DNA of 64,000 nt, taken from NCBI GenBank assembly GCA_900143635.1, contig FREY01000013.1, positions 52,252-116,251 of the forward strand, in the 5' to 3' direction. Of this stretch, positions 34,015-43,035 are shown piece after piece. A program made the translations under genes and the position numbers. Source of the stretch: Rhodobacteraceae bacterium Alg231-04 (lineage in GTDB: Bacteria; Pseudomonadota; Alphaproteobacteria; Rhodobacterales; Rhodobacteraceae). Position 1 is the stretch's first letter. Each line of letters starts with the position of its first letter. The notes beneath the pieces are model-generated. The model ran no database searches, was not told the origin of the DNA, and saw only the letters and a list, made by a program, of their open reading frames with translations.

Positions 34015-35673
34015 ATGCAGCCTTATCTATTTTCAATCGAGTTATTCCATGACGACCGGAACTACTGGCAGGCGTTTCACCGCAATCTTCGCGCCTTTGG
34101 GAAATCCTCGTTCCGTCTGTTTCGACTGGGCAATCAGTACAAACGGTTTTCCGAAAACTTCACCGCCGAGGATTTCCAAAACGCCTGTGCTCATCTGAAT
34201 CCCGATGCAATGCAACGCGCGCAGGATATGGCACGCGAATATGGCGCCGGGTCCATTGCATTGGTTGACCAGCGTTACCTTACAGGGCTGCCAAAGACGC
34301 GCAGCCCGGTCCGCCCCTCTCAATTGTTCCTGTGCGGCTGGCCGGATATTCGCCCCTCTCCGTCGCAGATCAAGGCTGCGGAGCGCTATTTTGGCTGTCC
34401 TGTCACCGGCTTCATGGATGCCGAGCTGAGGGTGACACCGGTGGCCGCCGCGTTTGAGGCACAGGACCCGAGCACGCCATCAGATACCACTGCTTTTGGC
34501 GAAATCTGCACAGCGCTTTTGCCGACCATCGGCACCGATTGCGCCCAGGCCACCGCGGCGAAGGCTGAGCGTAAGCATATTATGTTTGTCACCAGCAACG
34601 GTGTTGGTCTGGGCCATCTCAGCCGCTGCCTTTCGGCCGCCAGACGGTTGGACAACACACGCTACACCGCCAGTTTCGCCTCTATCAGTCGCGGTGTGCC
34701 GCTGGTTCAGCAGTTTGGTTTTGAGTTTGACTACATCGCAGGCCCGGCCCCCGAACTGGCCGATGGCTACGATTGGGACGGCCACCTTTTCCAAGACCTG
34801 ACCCGGCATGCGGATCGCACCGGGGCGGATACTTTGGTGTTTGACGGCAATTTTCCCTATGCAGGGTTGCGCCATTTCCTCAACACAGGGCACGTGAAAA
34901 ACGCGGTATGGATCCGTCGCGCGCTTTGGCGACGCGAATATAACTTGCCACTGGAAGACCTTGAAAAACCGTTTTCGCTGGTGGTGGAGCCAGAGGACGT
35001 GGCCGCCCATTTTGACTATGGGGCCACACGTGTTCGCCAGCCCTATGTCGCCCCCCTGCCCTCGGTCACCCTCTTGGACGCAGATGGGCTGAAGACCAAA
35101 GCGGCAGCACGGGCCGAGCTGGGTCTTTCCGACACACCGTTGATTGGTGTGCTGCAAATTGGTGCGCTGTCAAACAACCGAAACGGTGAAATCACCACGC
35201 AGCTGATCGCTGCGCTGCGCGATCAGGCGGCACACATGGAAACAGCGCTGGAACTCGTCTGGGTCGCCAATCCGATTGCCGATCCGAGCCTCGCCGACGA
35301 AGCAAAAGCCATGGGGCTGACAGTTGTGTCACGTTTCCCGCTGCAGGATGTGGCGCGCGCCTTCGACTTTGCCATTTTGGGCGGCGGCTATAATTCGGTT
35401 CATGAAACGCTGCAGTCCCATGTTCCGGCTGTGTTTATTCCAAACGAAGGCGGCATGATGGACGCACAGCGTCTGCGGGTGGACTGGCTTGCCCAATGCG
35501 GCGCGGCCGAGGTGCTACGGGCCCATGAATACAGGCGCGTCAACGCGGTTGCCCAAGCTTTGCTATCAACGGAGGCTCGGGCGCGGATGCGGTCAGCACT
35601 GGAAGATTTTGAATTTGAGAATGGCGCAATGGAAATGGCAAAGCTGATCCAGGCAACAGCCTGCAGCCTGTAA
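34015..35673 (+). CDS. GT-B fold glycosyltransferase-like protein, MurG/GT28 type
   Basis: A 552-residue protein. Residues 1-180 are an unrecognised N-terminal domain (MQPYLFSIELFHDDRNYWQAF...). From about 185 the protein follows a MurG-like GT-B fold: FVTSNGVGLGHLSRCLSAARRL (glycine-rich acceptor loop), LIGVLQIGALSNNR, and the nucleotide-sugar region DVARAFDFAILGGGYNSVHETLQSHVPAVFIPNEGGMMDAQRLRVDWLAQCGAAEVL. Such enzymes transfer a sugar from a UDP or similar donor. No membrane segment is seen. It shares a neighbourhood with a GT2 enzyme at 40868 and a large secreted protein. Substrate unknown. Confidence 0.75.
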   Translation: MQPYLFSIELFHDDRNYWQAFHRNLRAFGKSSFRLFRLGNQYKRFSENFTAEDFQNACAHLNPDAMQRAQDMAREYGAGSIALVDQRYLTGLPKTRSPVRPSQLFLCGWPDIRPSPSQIKAAERYFGCPVTGFMDAELRVTPVAAAFEAQDPSTPSDTTAFGEICTALLPTIGTDCAQATAAKAERKHIMFVTSNGVGLGHLSRCLSAARRLDNTRYTASFASISRGVPLVQQFGFEFDYIAGPAPELADGYDWDGHLFQDLTRHADRTGADTLVFDGNFPYAGLRHFLNTGHVKNAVWIRRALWRREYNLPLEDLEKPFSLVVEPEDVAAHFDYGATRVRQPYVAPLPSVTLLDADGLKTKAAARAELGLSDTPLIGVLQIGALSNNRNGEITTQLIAALRDQAAHMETALELVWVANPIADPSLADEAKAMGLTVVSRFPLQDVARAFDFAILGGGYNSVHETLQSHVPAVFIPNEGGMMDAQRLRVDWLAQCGAAEVLRAHEYRRVNAVAQALLSTEARARMRSALEDFEFENGAMEMAKLIQATACSL

Positions 35674-35701
35674 CCAGCCGCTAGAACGGAGCCTTGAACC
35701 G

Positions 35702-35878
35702 ATGCTAAAACGCTCGAACCCGCGACAAGAAGACCAGGATCTGGCAGAGGCAGTTGCCAGCCAGCGGCAAAGTGCCCTGATTGCGTTTCTTCGTAAATAT
35801 CCGGACAGCCCGCAGATTGACTATGTCTTGAACATGGTCCGCATGTTGGGGCTGCAGCCAAAAAGCGACGGCAGCTGA
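35702..35878 (+). CDS. Small hypothetical protein, 58 residues
   Basis: ATG at 35702, 28 bases after the glycosyltransferase-like stop and on the same strand, with GGAG upstream. The product (MLKRSNPRQEDQDLAEAVAS...) is charged, with one predicted helix and a short hydrophobic helix around YVLNMVRMLGLQ. It has no signal peptide and no family I recognise. Position and codon use are consistent with a real short gene in the same transcript. Confidence 0.45.
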   Translation: MLKRSNPRQEDQDLAEAVASQRQSALIAFLRKYPDSPQIDYVLNMVRMLGLQPKSDGS

Positions 35879-35975
35879 TCGTCAAACCGCACCCGCCGAA
35901 GAAACGCAAGCCTGCGCAAAAAGGGTCGCCGCAGCGACCCAATCAGAATTTCATGTTGTTCCCTGAGCAATCAGA

Positions 35976-36248
35976 TCAGGAGTAAGGAACGCAGCTGCTG
36001 TTCCAGGACGCCTGCCCGGTTTTCGAGGTCGTCCAGCGTTCGCCAGAGGAACACATGCCGCGGCCGGCTTCCAGCTGCGCTTCTTGAACGAAACGTCCGT
36101 TCGGGAATGTCTCCAGATAGATCGAATAGGCCTGTACAGTGCCGCGTTCTTTTGCAGTTTCGAACATCTGCACTTCCAGATCAGCAGCACCAGCTTGCGA
36201 CGCAAGACCGAGCGTTGCTGCAATGGCACCAAAAAAGGATTTACGCAC
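35976..36248 (-). CDS. Small secreted protein, 90 residues
   Basis: The N-terminus MRKSFFGAIAATLGLASQAGAADLEV is a Sec signal with an AGA-A cleavage site, leaving about 68 residues. The mature part has FETAKERGTVQAYSIYLETFPNGRFVQEAQLEAG, a helical-hairpin pattern like that found in caspase-like and outer membrane assembly TPR proteins. Two cysteines (GMCSS, SSCVP) could form a disulfide in the periplasm. It is transcribed away from the large secreted Kelch protein. Confidence 0.6.
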   Translation of the reverse strand: MRKSFFGAIAATLGLASQAGAADLEVQMFETAKERGTVQAYSIYLETFPNGRFVQEAQLEAGRGMCSSGERWTTSKTGQASWNSSCVPYS

Positions 36249-36406
36249 TTAATTTTCCTCAAATCAGGGATTAACGTAGGTTACCATTCCGTTAATGAAT
36301 AGGTGATTGTCAACATATATTGCCAATAGATCATTGTTCTGGGGATGGTTTTCCCTATCGTGGCACACAAAAGACGACATTTGCATCGACAGAGCGGAGA
36401 CCCTGG

Positions 36407-39400
36407 GTGGCGACTATAGAATTTTTCAAGGCAGGCATTTCAGCACTCTTATTGGCCACCAGCAGCGGTGCAACGGCACAGACCCTCGGCCCTGACGGAC
36501 AAACGCCCCCTGTTTTCCTGCCTGCAGTGCTGGAAGGACATTCGCTGAACGCCCCGACGGTGCTGAGTTTCGGCCCCGACGGGCGGCTCTATGTGGCAGA
36601 GCAGACCGGTCGAATTCAGGCCTATGAAGTGGCCCGTTTGGACGGGCCGCGTTATGTGGTCAAAGCCGCTGAAACAATTGATGTCGTGGTCACCGGCATT
36701 GCTAACCACTTCGACGATGGGACGCTTTCGGACCAGACGGGCCGTCAGGTGACCGGCATGTTGGTCACTGGCAGTGCCGAGGCTCCGGTCATCTACGTCA
36801 GCTCGTCTGATCCGAACATTGGCGCCGGAACCAGCGAGCTGGACCTTGGGTTGGATACAAACTCGGGCGTGTTGTCACGTCTCATCTGGGAGCCGGCCTC
36901 GCAGAGCTGGCAAAAGACCGACCTGCTGCGCGGCCTGCCCCGGTCCGAAGAAAACCATGCGGTCAATGGAATCGCCCTATCCGAGGATGGCCGACAGCTT
37001 TATCTGGCGGTCGGCGGGCACACAAATTCCGGCGCCCCCTCAGCCGAGTTCGCCTATCTCACCGAATATGCGCTTTCTGCCGCCGTTCTGGAGGTGGATC
37101 TGGACCTGCTGGACGCCATGCCGGTGGTCGAAGCCAGTGGCCATCGGTATGTCTATGACCTGCCGACACTGGATGATCCCACCCGCCAAAACCTTAGTCC
37201 CGGCGTTGATGTCGGCGATCCCTTTGGCGGCAACGATGGTCTGAACCAGGCGGTTCTAGAAACGGATGGCCCCGTTAGGATTTACGCATCTGGATTGCGA
37301 AATGCCTATGACTTGTTACGCCTGACAAGCGGCGGTCTGATAACTGTTGATAATGGTGGCAATCCGGGTTGGGGCTATCCTGTTGTAACCGATGAAGCCG
37401 GGCTTTGCACAACCCTGCTGGACGTAGTGGCGGATCCGAACGCATCTGTGGAAACATTGAATGTAGACGGGCTGCACCTGCTGAGTGACGGCTACTACGG
37501 CGGCCATCCCAATCCGATCCGCGCAAACCCGCTGGGTGCCGGGCTTCTGACAGGCACCGAAGATGCGCAAATATGGCGCAACACTTCATCACCCGAGGCG
37601 CCTCTGCCGACGGATTGGCCACCGGTTGCCGGGGCGCTGGCAGATCCGCGCCAGTGCCAGTACCTGAGACCGGGACAGGACGATGGCACCCTGTTGACCT
37701 GGGAGGGATCAACAAACGGTCTGGCGGAATACACGGCCAGCAACTTTGACGGGGCCATGCAGGGCTGGGTTCTTGCTGCCAACCTGCGTGGGCCGCTGTT
37801 TCAATTCGAGGTCAAAGACGGTGCCACGGATCATGGTGTTTTTGCCGATGATTTCGCTGTAGCCCCGCTGGATGTGACGACCCAAGGGGACATGGGTGAT
37901 TTTCCCGGAACCGTCTGGGTGGCCAGCATTGGTGACGACGAAATCACAGTCTTTGAACCGCTTGATTACAACGGCGCGCCGCCTGTGGATTGCACCGCCA
38001 CAAACACCCCGGATGCAGACGAGGATTACGACGGCTATCACAACGCCCAGGAGCTAGCCGCCGGCAGCAACCCTTGCGATGTCGCCAGCCTGCCGTTGGA
38101 CAGCGACGGCGACATGCTGGCAGATGCGGTGGATACCGATGACGACGCCGACGGGATTGCGGACATCATGGATCCGTTCCGGCTGGATGCTGCAAACGGC
38201 CGCGACACGCAATTGCCGGTCCACCTCACTTTCCGTCGCAACGAAGGCGGGTTTCACGGCACGGGTTTCACCGGGGTCATGACAGGCGCCGTCAGCTCGT
38301 CGGACGTGACTGATGCCCTCGCCTCTGAGGTGCGGCTGGATCCGCTGAATGGAACATTCACGCTGCTGAACGTTGGGCCGGGACATCCCGAAGGGGAAGG
38401 AAACAGCCTGCGCCACGGCTACCAGCTCGGCCTTGACAGCTATTCCAAAACGGAAGCTTTCACCATTGTCGCCCGTATGGATGCGCCCTTTTTTGGTGGC
38501 AATGCAGGCGTGCAAGATCCGGAAGAAGACGGGCTGCAATTCCAGGGCATTGCACTAAGCGACGGCTCACAGGAAAATTTCTTGTCGCTTTCCCTGGCCC
38601 AAAATTCGGCGGCGTGCGGGCTTTATGTGCACCTTGAAAAGGATGGTAAACTCCGCCTGTCCCAACCCATTGAACTTCCGCAATTGGCCGATGTCGACTG
38701 GTTGAAACTGGCCATCACGGTGGATCCGTCTGAGGGGCAGGTCACGCTCTCCTACCAAATTCCGGAGCAGGATCCGGTCACACTGGGCGCGCCGGTCACG
38801 TTGAGCGGGGCGCTGAAACTTGGGATGCGCAAGCGGTCGGCACCTTTGGCTACAGGTATCTGGGCCAGCGCGGGCAGCGGTCGCCATTTTGCCGCACAGT
38901 GGGACAGTTTCACCGTCAAATCTGGCACTGAGATCGGTGCCGACTGGTACACGGCCCTGTTGCGCGGCCAGAACACATCCGAAGCGCGTCACGACCACGC
39001 CGCCGTCGCCGTTGGCGACCAGCTTTACATACTTGGGGGTCGTGGATCTTTTGACGTCGATATTTTTGACCTGTCCACCGGCCAGTGGCGCAAAGGGGCC
39101 CGGCCACCTGCGGACATTCACCATTTCCAGGGCGTTGCCATTGCAGACAAGATCTACGCAGTTGGTGCCTTCACCGGCCGCTTCCCAACCGAAACCCCTG
39201 TCAGCCATATCTTTGTCTATGACACCCGGCTCGACGAATGGCAGGTCGGGGCAGAAATCCCCCGCGACCGTCGGCGTGGGGCGGGCGGTGCAATCGAACG
39301 GGGTGGCAAGATCTACTGGGTCGGCGGCCTGACGAACGGGCATGTTTCAGGCTGGTCCAGCCAGTTTGACGAATTTGACCCTGGAACCGGACGCTGGACT

Positions 39401-40852
39401 GTTTTGCCAGACGCGCCGCGCGCCCGCGATCACTTCTTTGGCGCGCTCGTCGGCGATGCGATGTATCTCGCCGGTGGACGGATCAGTGCCTGGAATGGGG
39501 AAGGATACGGCCCTGCAACGGATAAGGTGGATGTCTTTGATTTCACCACCAGCCAATGGCGCACCCTGAAAGGCAAGATGCCGAACGCCCGCGCCGCCGG
39601 GGCCACCGCAGCCTTGGGACGCGAGCTGTTCATTGTCGGCGGGCTCAACGATGGCACCGATGCTGCGCGCGCTGACAGCAGTGTTTTGGATGTGATTACT
39701 GAAGAATGGCGCCGCGGCCCTGCTCTGCCCCGCCCGCGCCATGCGGCCGCAATGGTGACGATCGGTGACACGATCTATCACTATGGTGGTGCAGCTGACC
39801 GGCAGGCGAAGGACAAACTGAACCTTCTGGAAACACTGGAAGTGGTGATAAAACCGCTACCGGAGACGACAGCGGCCGTGCAAAGCACCGGTTCAGAGGC
39901 CTCCGCCGTGACAGGCTGGACGCTGGAGCGTTTTGATACCCCGAGCGCAGCCCCCCTGCCGCGCAACAACGGTTCACTGGCCAGGTTTGCTGACCAGCTT
40001 GTGTTCCTCGGCGGGCGGAAGGGCGCACCAGCCCAGCATATAGAACCGATGGCAGAAGGCTGGGCCCAGACCGCGACCCCACCGATGGCTATCCACCATA
40101 GCCAGGCTGTCGTTGTGGATGACCTGGTCTATTTTATGGGCGGTATGCTGGGCGAATATCCGGATGAAACATCTCTGGATCATGTGATGCTCTATGACCC
40201 TGCGCGCACGCGCTGGTTGGCCGGACCGTCCTTTCCGGCGGGGCGGGCCCGTGCCTCGGCCGGGGCAGTTTATGTGGATGGATTGATCTATGTGATCGGC
40301 GGGACACGCGATGGCCATCTGGGCAACGGCGGTGTGCCTTGGATGGACGCCTTTGATCCGGTCACCGGCACATGGACAGAACTTGCCGACGCCCCCCGTC
40401 GGCGCGATCATTTCGAAGCCGCTGCACATAAAGGAAAGATCTATGTGGCCTCTGGCGCTCAGGTGAACCCCGGCGGCAGCACCGCCAATGGTTTTCCTGC
40501 GGAAATCGACGTCTACGACATTGCAACCGGAACATGGCAGGCCGCTGTTGCGGATCTTCCAGAGCCGCGCACAGAGGCAGCGGCAATTGTCGTGGGGGAT
40601 GAATTGCTGATCATCGGTGGGCGACGGGTCGGCATCAAACCGTCCTTTGCCCGTGTTGACGCTTTGAACCTGAACACGCTGACATGGCGCAGCCTGCCGG
40701 ATCTGAACGAGGGCCGCCGCGGTGGCGTCGCGGGCGTCCTCGGCGATGACCTGCTGGTTCTCGGCGGTGCGAGCTCATCTGTCTTTGGCGCCGATCTTGC
40801 CTCGCAAGAACGCTTCCCCCTTGCTAAGGTGCTGGAAGGGCAGGAAAACTGA
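36407..40852 (+). CDS. Large secreted multi-propeller protein (sorbosone dehydrogenase-like, LamG-like, double Kelch)
   Basis: A protein of 1481 residues. The GTG at 36407 is chosen because it gives a signal peptide (VATIEFFKAGISALLLATSSGATAQ) with GGAG upstream. Order: a glucose/sorbosone-dehydrogenase-like propeller (about 36530-38000) with SFGPDGRLYVAEQTG and ASGLRNAYDLL; calcium-type DxD repeats (38010-38190); a LamG-like beta domain (38210-38930); and two Kelch propellers (about 38970-39850 and 39960-40830) with repeated LYILGG/IYWVGG strands. The two Kelch halves are clearly similar (IHHFQG...RDHFFGA versus IHHSQA...RDHFEAA), which indicates internal duplication. There is no obvious sorting domain. 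It may be a surface carbohydrate- or matrix-binding protein. A catalytic role is unproven. Confidence 0.78.
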   Translation: MATIEFFKAGISALLLATSSGATAQTLGPDGQTPPVFLPAVLEGHSLNAPTVLSFGPDGRLYVAEQTGRIQAYEVARLDGPRYVVKAAETIDVVVTGIANHFDDGTLSDQTGRQVTGMLVTGSAEAPVIYVSSSDPNIGAGTSELDLGLDTNSGVLSRLIWEPASQSWQKTDLLRGLPRSEENHAVNGIALSEDGRQLYLAVGGHTNSGAPSAEFAYLTEYALSAAVLEVDLDLLDAMPVVEASGHRYVYDLPTLDDPTRQNLSPGVDVGDPFGGNDGLNQAVLETDGPVRIYASGLRNAYDLLRLTSGGLITVDNGGNPGWGYPVVTDEAGLCTTLLDVVADPNASVETLNVDGLHLLSDGYYGGHPNPIRANPLGAGLLTGTEDAQIWRNTSSPEAPLPTDWPPVAGALADPRQCQYLRPGQDDGTLLTWEGSTNGLAEYTASNFDGAMQGWVLAANLRGPLFQFEVKDGATDHGVFADDFAVAPLDVTTQGDMGDFPGTVWVASIGDDEITVFEPLDYNGAPPVDCTATNTPDADEDYDGYHNAQELAAGSNPCDVASLPLDSDGDMLADAVDTDDDADGIADIMDPFRLDAANGRDTQLPVHLTFRRNEGGFHGTGFTGVMTGAVSSSDVTDALASEVRLDPLNGTFTLLNVGPGHPEGEGNSLRHGYQLGLDSYSKTEAFTIVARMDAPFFGGNAGVQDPEEDGLQFQGIALSDGSQENFLSLSLAQNSAACGLYVHLEKDGKLRLSQPIELPQLADVDWLKLAITVDPSEGQVTLSYQIPEQDPVTLGAPVTLSGALKLGMRKRSAPLATGIWASAGSGRHFAAQWDSFTVKSGTEIGADWYTALLRGQNTSEARHDHAAVAVGDQLYILGGRGSFDVDIFDLSTGQWRKGARPPADIHHFQGVAIADKIYAVGAFTGRFPTETPVSHIFVYDTRLDEWQVGAEIPRDRRRGAGGAIERGGKIYWVGGLTNGHVSGWSSQFDEFDPGTGRWTVLPDAPRARDHFFGALVGDAMYLAGGRISAWNGEGYGPATDKVDVFDFTTSQWRTLKGKMPNARAAGATAALGRELFIVGGLNDGTDAARADSSVLDVITEEWRRGPALPRPRHAAAMVTIGDTIYHYGGAADRQAKDKLNLLETLEVVIKPLPETTAAVQSTGSEASAVTGWTLERFDTPSAAPLPRNNGSLARFADQLVFLGGRKGAPAQHIEPMAEGWAQTATPPMAIHHSQAVVVDDLVYFMGGMLGEYPDETSLDHVMLYDPARTRWLAGPSFPAGRARASAGAVYVDGLIYVIGGTRDGHLGNGGVPWMDAFDPVTGTWTELADAPRRRDHFEAAAHKGKIYVASGAQVNPGGSTANGFPAEIDVYDIATGTWQAAVADLPEPRTEAAAIVVGDELLIIGGRRVGIKPSFARVDALNLNTLTWRSLPDLNEGRRGGVAGVLGDDLLVLGGASSSVFGADLASQERFPLAKVLEGQEN

Positions 40853-40867
40853 TAAGGGCGCAGGGAA

Positions 40868-42814
40868 TTGGAGCTTCATCACCAACGGCGCGTTTTGGAA
40901 GACAGCGGCCAGTTTAACGCCAGCTGGTTCCGGTGGCGTTACGGCGATCTGTTGGCCGAAATAGGGTTTGATGAAACGCAGAGCATAACGGACTTGTTCC
41001 TTGAACAAGCCGTAACTCTGGATCTGGATCCCTGCCGTCACTTCGACACCAGCCTCTATCTCGCCACCCACCCGGCGGCGCAGCACAGCCCGCTCAACCC
41101 TCTGGTCCATTCGCTGCTGCAGTATCCGGCAGCGGATCATACCGAGAGGCTTGCCCGCGTACGCTGCCACAAAGACGATTGGCAACATGAGATCCGCGAG
41201 GCCGCCTGGCAAATACGGATTGGCCAGCGCAGCGACGGTGAGGCGCGGTTGCGCGCTGTGCTTGCCCAGCCGGGCCTGCCGTTTTCGCTGCAGGCTCTCG
41301 CGGCCCTGGCCTTGGCCACCGCTCTGGATCTGTCAGGCGCGACGCAAGAGGCGCTGACATTGTTGCTGGACACCTGCCCTGATGCCCTGGACACCGAAGG
41401 CTGTGACGCATTCCCCAGTCGATATTTGCCCCTCATGGGGCAATTGGCCTTGAAACTTGGCCAGCGGGATCTGGCCAAGAGGTGCTTTGATCGCCAGTCA
41501 AAAAACGGCGATATAATGGGCCATCTGGGGCTGGCCTGCTGCGCCGATCAACAGGCCGAAACATTAGGCCATCTAAATCTTGTTTTTGAATCCGCCGGCT
41601 TGCAATCGCTCTCTTCTCAGTCCGCCGAGCAGCTCACTCTCGATACGCTCTGTGCTGCTGGCCCAGGCGCGGAACCGCCATTCGAACAGCCGGATAATCA
41701 GGCCGACGCCCCGCTTGTTTCGATCATCATGCCCGCCTTTAACGCGGCCAGGACAATCACCACCGCTGTTCGGTCATTACTCGCCCAGAGTTACCGCAAC
41801 ATCGAGATCATAGTGGTTGACGATGCCAGCACGGACAGCACCCGTCAGGCAATACAGCCCCTGTTGGCTGATCCCCGTCTACAGCTGATCCCCCTCGGCG
41901 AAAACCAGGGCGCTTATGCGGCCCGCAATGCCGGGCTTGAAACGGCCAGCGGTGCATATGTCACAACCCATGACGCCGATGACTGGTCCCACCCCGACAA
42001 GCTGGCCCTGCAGCTCGCTGAAATTGGGGCAAATGGATGTCGGGCCTCAATGTCGGCATGGCTCAGAGTTGAAGACAGTTTGAACGGCATGCGTAACTGG
42101 CTAAGCACCGGACGCTATGTTGTGAAGAACCATTCGTCCTTCCTTGCTAAGAGGAAAGATGTTGCCGCGCTGGGAGGGTGGCTGCCGCTCAGAATTGCCG
42201 CTGACAGCGACCTCATCGAACGCTTTCTAGCACGGTATGGCGCGGAAAGCCTGGCCATTGCTTTGCCGGATATTCCCCTGTCATTCGCGCGGGCTGATGT
42301 CACGTCACTTACCAACACCAAAAGCACCCATGCCGCCACAAAAGCCGCCGGATTGCGTCGCAATATTGCGGAAATATCCTGGTTCTGGATTGAGATGGGG
42401 GTCACGGATCAATCCGGTGAGGGCGCCAGATTACGATGGACAGCGCTTGAGGACTTGTTCAACCCCTCCCCTGCCGACCTCTTGATTTTCGCCGACCTAT
42501 CCGACCCCGAAGAGGTTGAAGCGATTGCTGATGCCCTGCTGACCCGTCCAGAAACACGCGACGTCGCCATCTTTCCTGTGACGCGACCTCACAAGGTGCA
42601 GGGCGGCCCGGAGGCAATTCGCCGTTTCTGCCAGGCGGCCGGGTTCCTTATCTCCAATCCACGTGTGCGCCTGTGCTCGACATCCGACTTTGCCCCCCCT
42701 CATAATGGAGCATTTCAGGTCGCAAATAGGACCATAAGCCCCGTCAGCCTTGAGGAGGCCCGCATGATTGCAAGGCAAAGCCTAGGTTCAGAAGCACTGT
42801 TATCCGAGGCCTGA
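40868..42814 (+). CDS. Glycosyltransferase family 2 protein with FDxxWYL-type N-terminal repeats
   Basis: A 648-residue protein. The N-terminal part (1-85) has two motifs like those before polysaccharide glycosyltransferases: LEDSGQFNASWFRWRYGDLL and HFDTSLYLATHP...LNPLVHSLLQ. Residues 110-245 are helical and TPR-like. From 283 there is a GT2 domain: VSIIMPAFNAARTITTAVRSLLAQSYRNIEIIVVDDAS and the metal-binding DAD at 369-371 (THDADDW). The first in-frame Met is at residue 190, so the start must be non-ATG. TTG 40868 with AAGGG nine bases upstream is best. It lies in the same frame as the Kelch gene, after tandem stops TGA TAA. Confidence 0.75.
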   Translation: MELHHQRRVLEDSGQFNASWFRWRYGDLLAEIGFDETQSITDLFLEQAVTLDLDPCRHFDTSLYLATHPAAQHSPLNPLVHSLLQYPAADHTERLARVRCHKDDWQHEIREAAWQIRIGQRSDGEARLRAVLAQPGLPFSLQALAALALATALDLSGATQEALTLLLDTCPDALDTEGCDAFPSRYLPLMGQLALKLGQRDLAKRCFDRQSKNGDIMGHLGLACCADQQAETLGHLNLVFESAGLQSLSSQSAEQLTLDTLCAAGPGAEPPFEQPDNQADAPLVSIIMPAFNAARTITTAVRSLLAQSYRNIEIIVVDDASTDSTRQAIQPLLADPRLQLIPLGENQGAYAARNAGLETASGAYVTTHDADDWSHPDKLALQLAEIGANGCRASMSAWLRVEDSLNGMRNWLSTGRYVVKNHSSFLAKRKDVAALGGWLPLRIAADSDLIERFLARYGAESLAIALPDIPLSFARADVTSLTNTKSTHAATKAAGLRRNIAEISWFWIEMGVTDQSGEGARLRWTALEDLFNPSPADLLIFADLSDPEEVEAIADALLTRPETRDVAIFPVTRPHKVQGGPEAIRRFCQAAGFLISNPRVRLCSTSDFAPPHNGAFQVANRTISPVSLEEARMIARQSLGSEALLSEA

Positions 42815-42850
42815 TGTTCCCCATTCCCCTGCACAAAAACTGCCGGTGGT

Positions 42851-42935
42851 CTTGACCCCTGAAACTGGTCCGAACTGAGTGCGAAATTTTGGGTACATTT
42901 CTGGCAAGAGAGGGAGTGTACCGATGCGCGAATTT
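42851..42935. mobile_element. Probable IS-end scar
   Basis: The stretch from CTTGACCCCTGAAACTGGTCC to the short aborted ORF at 42923 resembles the left end and leader of an IS3-family element. It aligns partially, around a shared GGTCC, with the end of the IS3 element at 63698-63727. No transposase frame survives. It lies between the glycosyltransferase gene and the hydroxyproline region, so it marks a module border. The call is tentative. Confidence 0.35.
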
Positions 42936-43035
42936 GATGCAGCTCTTCCTTTCTAACAACGGCGGTCATCGCGGCCGCCAAGTTTGAAACCGGGCTTTGC
43001 AGATCTCTCCTGGCGTGCCCGGCATCGACAAAAAA

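Noticed and set aside
36270..36296. ATTAACG/CGTTAAT inverted repeat before the small secreted protein gene
   Set aside because: Arms of 7 bp with 13 bp spacing in an AT-rich promoter region. This is likely chance or promoter elements, and no regulator candidate is nearby.
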